Source: Thermoflexus sp.
GTDB lineage: Bacteria; Chloroflexota; Anaerolineae; B4-G1; DUEL01
Reading direction: 5' to 3'
DNA length: 12,380 bases
Assembly: GCA_028276215.1 (NCBI GenBank)
Contig: JAPYWT010000024.1
Span: 1 to 12,380 of the forward strand
Shown: positions 1 to 7,800 of the stretch, piece after piece
How positions within the stretch are numbered: the stretch's first letter is position 1
How the letters are laid out: each line of letters starts with the position of its first letter
Notes under the pieces: model-generated
What the model was told of the DNA's origin: nothing
Seen by the model: the letters and a program-made list of their open reading frames with translations, nothing else
Database searches by the model: none
Made by a program: the position numbers and the translations under genes

Positions 1-3000
1 GAGTTTCGGTTTGATCTGCCGTCCAGCATTTTCCGTGAACGTTCGTTCCAGCAGAATCTGGCGTACCGTCTCCTGTGGCTCCCCGAGGCTTCGGTGATGG
101 ATATGAGCGGCCGGGGGGAGATATTGTTCAGAGAGCAGTATGCCGGGACGCTGGTGCGGGTGTTGTTGGATTCTTCCCTGCGCGAGCGGTCTCCCGAAGA
201 GGTGCTGCGTCAGTGGTTGAATCTCCGGGACTATCGCTTTATAGATGAGTTCCTTGCGCTGGTGCCGATTCCCGATGAGGCCCGAAGAATTCTGGAAGCG
301 CAATCTCGGGAGGCTTTGCGGAGCGACCTTTCCGCTCTGCATACCGAACGGAGGGAGTCCATCGTTGCTGTGGAGCAGGCGCTGATAGACGGGTTGATCT
401 CCGAGGGGGAAAGGACGAGTTACATTGGGAGAATAGAAGCGGTCGGGAAAGACCTGAACCGGGTAGAGTATCATCTGGAGGCAAACCGGTGGCTGCTGAA
501 TCTGGGTTCTCTTTCGGAGCGGTTGCAGAATGTGCGGAAAGAACTGGACGAGAAGCGAAGGAACCGGCTGGAAGGACAGCGTCAGCGCTGGGTTGATCTC
601 CGCACGAGATTGGCTGGAGCAGTCCCGGCAACCGACTTCCGGGCTATTCAGCAAAAACTGGAAAGTGCTCTGGAACGGGGCGAGATTCGCGTGGTGGATG
701 AATATCTGGCCAGCCTGGAGAAAGCGTTGAAGGGCAAGGAGTTGCCAATAGGCCTTTTTGCTCCGGGCGGGAAGAGGGATCGGCTGCGGGAGTTCCGGGA
801 TGCCATTCACCCCTTGTCGGAATTCCTGAACTCGTACTCCGTTGAGAAGATTATTCGGGACGTGGTTCAGGGGAAACCTCCGGCAGAATTGGATTTGCCC
901 CGGCTTCCTGCCTCCCGGATGAGGGAAATTGCCCGTGCACTGTTTGCCTGGTCTTCTCTGAAGGCGAATCGGTCTGAGGAACACCAGACGGATCACGTGA
1001 TTGCGTTAATGGAGTATTTGGGTTTTCGGACGCAGAGGTCTTCGCCGGTTGCCCTCATTCAAACTCCAGGAGTCAGACAATCCGGGTTGCGGCACTGGCG
1101 GGTTCGGGCGGTGCCGGGAGGAACGAATCTTGTGCCCGTGCCTCAATTTGGGTCGGAGAGAGAGGGGCAATATGATGTGATCGGGATATGGGATCGGCCG
1201 GGGTTCAACCTGATGAGCGCGCTGGTGGATCAGACTGTGGATCGTCCCACCATTGTATTTTACTTTGGGCGGCTCCTCCTGCGGCAGCGGGAGGACCTGT
1301 TGCATTCGGAGGAGTTGCGCTCTCTGAAAGTGCCCGTGCTGATCCTGGACGAAATTCTGCTTCTGTTCCTGGCGCGTGAATACGATATTCGTCTGGGTAC
1401 CTTCTTCGCATGCACGCTTCCCTTTACATTCTTGAATCCTTATGTTCCATTCGCGGCGGGAGCGGTGCCTCCGGAGATGTTTGTTGGTCGCAGGGAGATG
1501 GTCCAGCAGTTGCTGGATCCTCGCGGGCCTGCCATCGTGTACGGCGGTCGCCAGTTGGGAAAATCCGCCCTGCTCCGGCAGGTTTGGAGAGAGTTTCACA
1601 ATCCAGGAATGGGCAAATACGCCATTCTGGAGGACATCAAATCGTTGGGAGGCCCGCTCACTGGCCTGGATTATGAAAGAGCGTTCTGGGAACGCGTTGC
1701 CCACCGACTGGATGTGGAGGGTTTCCTGGATGTTCCTCCCAATATCTCCCCCAAGACGCTTCAGGACCGCATCCAGCGGCGCATCGCGGAGCAGAATTTG
1801 CGGCTCATGCTGCTTCTGGACGAAGCGGACAATTTCCTGGAGGCAGATGCAGAACGGGGGTTCCCTGTCGTCAGTGATCTGAAGAGATTGATGGATGGGA
1901 CAGAACGCCGGTTCAAGGTGGTGTTTGCCGGGTTGCATAACGTACAGCGCTTTCAACGCATTCCGAATCAACCGCTGGCGCACCTGGGCACTCCCATTGA
2001 AGTGGGTCCGTTGGAGCCGGAAGCGGCCTGGGAACTGCTGGAGCGCCCGCTGCAGGCCCTGGGGTACCGATTTGGGGAAGGTCTGAAAGAAGAGGACCCC
2101 TCCATTCCGTTCCTGATCTTCTCCTACACCAACTACCATCCGGGGTTGATTCAACTCTTCGGGTGGGAACTGGTGCGACGCCTGAAAGCGACCCGCCGGT
2201 CCGGGTTGCCCCCCTTCGGTATCAGTCGCTCCGATGTGGAGGCGGTCTATCGGAATGAGGAAGTGCGGAAGAACATCCGGGAGCGCTTCACCTGGACGCT
2301 ATCTCTGGACGAGCGCTATGAAGCGATCGCCCTGGCGATGATTTTAGACCAGTGGGAAGACCGCAATGGGTTTGACCGCTTCTACAATCACCGGGAGATC
2401 CAGGACCTGGTATCAGTGTTTTGGCGAGATGGGTTTGAGGGCATGGAGAGCGATCAGTTTCAGGGATACTTAAGCGAAATGTGTGGACTGGGCGTTCTCA
2501 TCCAGGAGGGAGGCCGATACCGGTTGCGAAGTCCCAACGTGGTCCAGTTGCTGGGCACTTACGAGAGTCTTTGGGATAGGCTGATTGAAATCTCCAAAAA
2601 GCCAGCTCCATCCCGGTTGAGGTTGGAGAGCCATCACGCGCTGCTGGGCGAATCCGCGTACAGTCCGCTGAGTTATGCTCAGGAGAGCGCGCTGAAAATG
2701 TCCAGAACAGGTGTCGGGATGGTTTTTGGCTCGGATGCCCTCGGAATCGGGCATCTGAAAGAGGCGACTCGCAGGTTTGTAGAGCATCGCCAGCACTGGG
2801 AGGAAATCCGAATCCAGCCCCGCAGTGGGGATGCTCTGGTCAGGTGGCTCTCCGGCCAGTTGAAATATGAGCGTCCTTCGGCTCTGAGAGTTTTCTTCCG
2901 CGACCTGGACGCTTCGCTGTGGACGCCCGAGGAATTGGAGGAACAGATACAGGCGGCGGTGAAGTTCGCCAGTGGTCGCTCTATGCTCCGGATCATCTTC

Positions 3001-3603
3001 AGTCTCGGGCCGTTGACAGCATGGCGGTGGTTCCAGTTGCCTTCGGATCGCAGGGAAGGTATAGAGGAGAAAGCCGGTACAATTGTCTCTATCCGGCCGT
3101 TGGACCTCCTGGGGATTCAGCAGCGTCTGGAACAGCACAAGCCGGAACTGATCGCGACGGAGCGGAATTGCCGCAGGATCCGGGAAGTCACAGGGGGGTG
3201 GCCCTTCCTGGTGGAAGAACTTCTCCGAAGATGCCGTGCTGAGCGAACGGATGACCCGATGCCCGTACTGGATCGTTTTGAGGAAGACCTGTCCGACCCC
3301 AATTGTGATGTGCGCCGGAAGTTCATAGAACGCCTTCAAATTCCGTCTGATACTCCATTCAGGGTTGTACAGGCTTTTCTCAGGGAGCAGAGCGTCAATG
3401 GTGGTGAAGAGTATTGGGTTCCCCGGGATCTGGCCCACATGTTGCTGGAGGATGAGAATCCGGAACGAGTCAGCGCAGCCATAGATTATCTGGTTCGGAT
3501 GGCGGTGTTGCGGGAGCGGCTCGGAGAGAGCAAGGCCCGGTTGAAGAAACCGGAGAAGGAGGTCTCCCTGGATCCGATTATATACAGGCTCTGGACCGTA
3601 TGA
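1..3603 (+). CDS. Large STAND/AAA-like P-loop ATPase, probably 5'-partial
   Basis: Residues are numbered from the GTG at 94. About 70-215 is charged and strongly helical, with coiled-coil character. About 280-450 is an unassigned alpha/beta region. A P-loop NTPase module follows: the entry segment PPEMFVGRREM, Walker A GGRQLGKS (484-491), Walker B LMLLLDEAD (571-579) and a sensor-1-like VVFAGLHN (609-616). From about 870 a second ATPase-like module has lost its P-loop lysine (GSDALGIGH, 879-887) but keeps the EVTGGWPF segment (1031-1038) typical of STAND lid regions. The intact module should bind and hydrolyse ATP; the role (sensor, switch or remodeller) is inferred. The frame is open to base 1 with coding-like codons, so the gene probably starts upstream. 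An internal start at GTG94 or ATG97, behind GAGG at 85-88, is possible. It is the first visible gene of a three-gene operon. I do not recognise a named family. Confidence 0.85.
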   Translation, partial: EFRFDLPSSIFRERSFQQNLAYRLLWLPEASVMDMSGRGEILFREQYAGTLVRVLLDSSLRERSPEEVLRQWLNLRDYRFIDEFLALVPIPDEARRILEAQSREALRSDLSALHTERRESIVAVEQALIDGLISEGERTSYIGRIEAVGKDLNRVEYHLEANRWLLNLGSLSERLQNVRKELDEKRRNRLEGQRQRWVDLRTRLAGAVPATDFRAIQQKLESALERGEIRVVDEYLASLEKALKGKELPIGLFAPGGKRDRLREFRDAIHPLSEFLNSYSVEKIIRDVVQGKPPAELDLPRLPASRMREIARALFAWSSLKANRSEEHQTDHVIALMEYLGFRTQRSSPVALIQTPGVRQSGLRHWRVRAVPGGTNLVPVPQFGSEREGQYDVIGIWDRPGFNLMSALVDQTVDRPTIVFYFGRLLLRQREDLLHSEELRSLKVPVLILDEILLLFLAREYDIRLGTFFACTLPFTFLNPYVPFAAGAVPPEMFVGRREMVQQLLDPRGPAIVYGGRQLGKSALLRQVWREFHNPGMGKYAILEDIKSLGGPLTGLDYERAFWERVAHRLDVEGFLDVPPNISPKTLQDRIQRRIAEQNLRLMLLLDEADNFLEADAERGFPVVSDLKRLMDGTERRFKVVFAGLHNVQRFQRIPNQPLAHLGTPIEVGPLEPEAAWELLERPLQALGYRFGEGLKEEDPSIPFLIFSYTNYHPGLIQLFGWELVRRLKATRRSGLPPFGISRSDVEAVYRNEEVRKNIRERFTWTLSLDERYEAIALAMILDQWEDRNGFDRFYNHREIQDLVSVFWRDGFEGMESDQFQGYLSEMCGLGVLIQEGGRYRLRSPNVVQLLGTYESLWDRLIEISKKPAPSRLRLESHHALLGESAYSPLSYAQESALKMSRTGVGMVFGSDALGIGHLKEATRRFVEHRQHWEEIRIQPRSGDALVRWLSGQLKYERPSALRVFFRDLDASLWTPEELEEQIQAAVKFASGRSMLRIIFSLGPLTAWRWFQLPSDRREGIEEKAGTIVSIRPLDLLGIQQRLEQHKPELIATERNCRRIREVTGGWPFLVEELLRRCRAERTDDPMPVLDRFEEDLSDPNCDVRRKFIERLQIPSDTPFRVVQAFLREQSVNGGEEYWVPRDLAHMLLEDENPERVSAAIDYLVRMAVLRERLGESKARLKKPEKEVSLDPIIYRLWTV
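3600..3603 (+). other. ATGA stop/start overlap (translational coupling)
   Basis: The TGA that ends the ATPase (3601-3603) shares bases with the ATG of the HEPN-motif gene (3600-3602). No good ribosome binding site precedes this ATG, so reinitiation by the terminating ribosome is the likely route. That would keep the two proteins at matched levels. Confidence 0.8.
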
Positions 3604-4820
3604 GTGTGGGCCTGGTATCGCAGGTCGGGTCCCTCCCTTCCACCCAACGCTTCCTTCGCTCCGTTGAGCAGGACCTGCGGAGCGGGCGAAGCGTTTGGGT
3701 CCTCTTCCCCCAGGGCAGTGAGTCTTTGCGCCTTTGGGATTTGGTCCTGCATGACCTGGAAGGGTCAGGGGGGATGATCGTTGCTCCTGTAGATTTAATC
3801 AATGTAGGGAGTGAGAGCCCCTTTGATGTGCTCAGGAGCGTTGTGGAAGATTGGGAGGAAACCGATACCGTCCGATTTCTGGAAGACCTCACCTTATGCC
3901 ATCAGGCTCCCGAGGTTTTGCTGCTTAAATCTCTGGAGGAGATACCTTCTCCAAAGAGGAATGAATGGCTGTTGGCTGTGGAGAGATGGGCTGCATCCTC
4001 TCTCCGGCATTCCCCCGAACGACGACGGAAACTGTGCGTCGTCGCTGCTGCAGATTCCGTCTTCCAAAATGGTTTGCCTAAATCGGATGTCGCTTTGTCT
4101 GTACGGATGTGGTGGGGGGTTCCGTCGGCCCTGGAGATTCATCTTGCCTGTCGTCTTATGTCGCAGGAGGAGACCCCGTTGTCCTTATGGCGGGAGCATT
4201 TGATCCCGTCGCTGGCAGGGAACGACCTGACCCTGGGAGAATATTTGTGGGATGTGGTGACTGACCCGCCAGAGGCGCTTTTAGAGAAACTGGCGCAGTA
4301 CGGCGCTGAAAGGGGGTGGAAAAAACAAAACGCCGAAGAGGTTTGTGAGAGGTGGAAACCCATGCCTCCAGGGAAGCAAACGGAACCCCCAGAACAGATG
4401 ATTCCCTTTTGGGCACAGGGCTGGATTGTGTACACTCCAGAGTATGGAGGGGAGGTCCATTCGGCACTGCTGGCGCTTCTGGGGAACGAGCCGGAAATCG
4501 TCCACAGGTTGTGGCGCGCTCAGGCTGCCTTGCTTCTGCCCGCTGTGGACAGCGCAAGACTGCGGGTCTGTGAACAGTTGACTCAATTTTATGGTGAGAC
4601 CTGGACCTGTTGGGGAGACGGCTGGGAGCAGTCGTTGTACCCGGAGTTGGGAGCGATAGAACACGCGATTCGGAAGGGGCCCATCGGGGAACCGGAGAAA
4701 CAGCGCTGGCTGAAAGTGGTCCATCCCCTTCGGGACATCCGGAATAAGGTGGCCCATTATCAACCGATTCTCTTTAACGAGTTTGTGGAATTCTGGGAAT
4801 GCAGTGCCCTTCTTGTCTGA
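3600..4820 (+). CDS. Hypothetical protein: degenerate P-loop-like N-terminus plus C-terminal HEPN-type motif
   Basis: This is a 406-aa protein I cannot assign to a named family. Near the C-terminus, RDIRNKVAHY (378-387) contains R381-N382-x3-H386. This is the R-polar-x3-H signature of catalytic HEPN ribonucleases, in a helical context close to the end of the protein, as is usual for HEPN domains. The first 250 residues look like an eroded P-loop NTPase. A strand-turn WVLFPQGSES (about 33-42) sits where a Walker A would be but lacks GK[ST], and VLLLKSLEEI resembles a Walker B without its aspartate. A segment with WREHLIPSLAGNDL then precedes a linker. There is no signal peptide or membrane segment, so it is probably cytoplasmic. 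Its ATG overlaps the upstream TGA and has no strong Shine-Dalgarno, so translation is probably coupled to the ATPase. By inference it is an RNase effector, or antitoxin-like partner, controlled by the ATPase. Confidence 0.8.
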   Translation: MSVGLVSQVGSLPSTQRFLRSVEQDLRSGRSVWVLFPQGSESLRLWDLVLHDLEGSGGMIVAPVDLINVGSESPFDVLRSVVEDWEETDTVRFLEDLTLCHQAPEVLLLKSLEEIPSPKRNEWLLAVERWAASSLRHSPERRRKLCVVAAADSVFQNGLPKSDVALSVRMWWGVPSALEIHLACRLMSQEETPLSLWREHLIPSLAGNDLTLGEYLWDVVTDPPEALLEKLAQYGAERGWKKQNAEEVCERWKPMPPGKQTEPPEQMIPFWAQGWIVYTPEYGGEVHSALLALLGNEPEIVHRLWRAQAALLLPAVDSARLRVCEQLTQFYGETWTCWGDGWEQSLYPELGAIEHAIRKGPIGEPEKQRWLKVVHPLRDIRNKVAHYQPILFNEFVEFWECSALLV

Positions 4821-4833
4821 AGCCGGGGAAAGC

Positions 4834-7800
4834 ATGTGGTTACCTGAGCTTTCTCTCCGCCTTTCCTACACCACATCCGACGACCCGCTGCACACCTTCT
4901 ACATCCCCGCCCTCTCGGTCAGCGTCCGCTATGACCGGATGGCGGGGTTTTTCTCCTCCACCGCGCTGGCGGTGGCGGCGGCGGGCGTGGCCCACCTCAT
5001 CGCCAACGGCGGGCAGATGCGCCTCCTGGTCGGCGCGGAACTCTATCCGGAGGACGTGGAGGCCCTCCGCCGGGGCCACGACCTGCGGGAGGTCGTCGCC
5101 GCCCGGATGGAGGGGGCCCTCCCCGACCCCGATGCCCTGGCCGACGCCCTGATGCGGGACCGGCTGGCCGCGCTGGCCTGGATGGTCGCCGCCGGTGCCC
5201 TGGAACTCCGCGTGGTCCTCCCCCGGGGAAAGGACGGCCTCCCCCTTCCTGCCGCAGTGGCCCAGGAGTACTTCCACCCCAAAGTCGGCATCTTCACCGA
5301 CGCTGCCGGGAACCGGGTCGCCTTCTCCGGCAGCGTCAACGAATCGGAGACGGGCTGGCGCTACAACTACGAGCACCTGGTCGTCTTCCGCTCCTGGACC
5401 GAGGAGGGGCGGCAGTACATTGCCGAGGTGGTGGGCCGGTTTGAGCGGCTCTGGGAGGGCCGGGAGCCCGACTGGATCGGCCTTCCGGTGCCCGAGGCCG
5501 TCCGGCAGCGCCTCCTGAAGTACACCCCCGCTGCGCCGCCCCGGCGCGACCCGCTGGAACGGGTCCCCGTCCTTCCGGAGCGGGAGGTGCGGGAGGAGGC
5601 CGTTCCCTTCCGGCGGGAGGCCGTCCTGTGCCAGTTTCTCCTGGACCTGCCCCGGCTGGCGGGTGCGGAGGGGGTCGGGATGGCCACGGCGGCGGTGCGG
5701 CCCTGGCCCCACCAGTGGGCTGTCGCCCGTCGGGTAGTGGAGACGTTCCCCACCCGCTACCTCCTGGCCGACGAAGTGGGCCTGGGGAAGACGGTGGAGG
5801 CCGGCCTGATCCTGCGGGAACTCTGGCTGCGGGGCATTGTCCGGCGCGCCCTCATCCTGGCCCCGCGCTCCGTCCTGCGCCAGTGGCAGGAGGAACTGTA
5901 CGAGAAGTTCGCCTTGCGTGTCCCCATTTATGACGGGGCCGTCTTCCGGGACATCTCCGGGGAGACGTTCACCCCGGCCACTCCCAACCTGTGGGACGGG
6001 GTGGACCTGGCCCTGGTCTCCAGCCAACTGGTCAAACGGCAGGAACGGCGGGAGTCCCTGCTGAGCGCGCGCCCGTGGGACCTGGTCATTGTGGACGAGG
6101 CCCACCATGCCCGGCGGCGGGACTTTCAGGACCTGAGCCGGTACCGGCCCAACCGGATGCTGGACCTGTTGAACCGTCTCCAGGCCCGGACGCGGGGGCT
6201 TTTGCTGTTGACGGCCACGCCGATGCAGGTTCACCCGGTGGAGGTGTGGGACCTGCTCCGTCTGCTGGGCCTGAGCGGGCCGTGGGGGAGCGATGAGCGC
6301 GCTTTCCTGCGCTTCTACGAGCAGGTCCGCCTTCCGCCCGACGGGGTGGACTGGCCCTTTGTCCTCCGGATGGCGCGCGCCGAACGGGAGGCCGGGGAGG
6401 GGCGCCCGGACCGGTCCCTGGAGGAGCGCCTTCGGCGGGAGTTGGGGCCGGTGGACGGGGAACGGGTCCACCGCCTGGTGGACGAAGGGGATGTCTCTTC
6501 GCTGCGGGCGCTGTCGCCGGAGGCGAAGGGGTGGGCGCTGGCGCTGGTCCGGCAATCCACGCCGCTGACCCGGCGGGTCTTTCGCCACACCCGTGCGTTG
6601 CTACGGGATTACGCCCGGCGCGGCCTTCTCCATGAGCGGATTCCTGAGCGGGACCCCTGCCTGGTCTGGATACCGATGCGTCCGGAGGAGCAGGCGCTGT
6701 ACGACCGGATAGAGGAGTACATCACCCGCTTTTATCGCCGCTACGAGGGGGAGCGGAAGGGGTTGGGGTTTGTGATGACGGTATACCGCCGACGGCTGAC
6801 CAGCAGTCTCTATGCGGTCGGCCGGAGTCTGGAGCGGCGGCTGGCCTTTCTGCGCGGTCGGGCCGACCTGGGGCTGGAGGAGGACCTGGAGCAGGATGCG
6901 CTGAGATGGGATGTAGACGAGTGGGACCTGGCGGACCGGTCGCTCTTCCAGGACGAGGTGGCCTATCTGGAGGACTTTCTGGGGGAACTCTCCCGGCTGG
7001 GGAGTCCCGATTCCAAAGTGGAGCGTCTGCTGAAGGACCTGGAGGAGATTTTCCGGCGGTGGGAGACGGTGCTGGTCTTCACCCAGTACACAGACACGAT
7101 GGACTTTCTGCGGGAGCAGTTGCGGGCGGGGTACGGGCGTCAGGTGGCCTGTTACAGCGGTCGGGGCGGGGAACGCTGGGACGGGGTGATGTGGGTGCCG
7201 GTGGGGAAGGAGGAGGTGAAGAACGATTTTCGGGAGGGGAATATCCGGATTCTTCTCTGCACCGATGCGGCCAGCGAGGGGCTGAACTTCCAGACGTGTG
7301 GGGTGCTGATCAACTACGACATGCCCTGGAACCCGATGCGGGTGGAGCAGCGGATCGGGCGGGTGGACCGGATCGGTCAGCGGTATGAAACGGTGGAAAT
7401 TCGCAATTATTTTTACGAGGGGACGGTGGAGGCGCGGGTGTACCGGGCCCTCTCCCGTCGTATCCGGTGGTTTCAGGACGTGGTGGGAGCGCTGCAGCCG
7501 ATTCTGACGCAGGTGGAGGAGGCGATAGAGGCGGCGGCGATGGCGCCGGTGGCGGAACGGGAGAGGGAACTGCAGATGCAACTGGCCCGGATAGAGAACG
7601 GGCTGGAGAAGGTATCGGAGGGGTGGGACCTGGACGAGTGGGCGGGTCGTTTACCGCCGGATTTGTCCGGTGGGGCGACCGGTCCGGTCTCCCTGGCAGA
7701 ACTGGAGGAGGTCCTGACCTCCCTTCCGGGCCTGCGGGGCCGTTTTCGGCCGCACCCCCGGCTGGAGAAGGTGTACTGGCTGCGGGATGAGGAGGGCCGG

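Noticed and set aside
1006..2154. 382-aa open frame on the - strand opposite the ATPase
   Set aside because: It has no motifs and a composition rich in Gln, His and Arg, and it lies opposite the intact Walker A and B of the ATPase.
4783..4833. Upstream TTG (4783) or GTG (4804) start for the helicase
   Set aside because: Both would add residues before the conserved PLD-domain start and overlap the HEPN-motif gene. ATG4834 has a G-rich site at suitable distance.
4840..6588. 582-aa open frame on the - strand opposite the helicase
   Set aside because: The translation is a Pro/Gln/Arg/Gly-rich shadow without domain features. The + strand frame carries all SNF2 motifs, and high GC explains the lack of stops.
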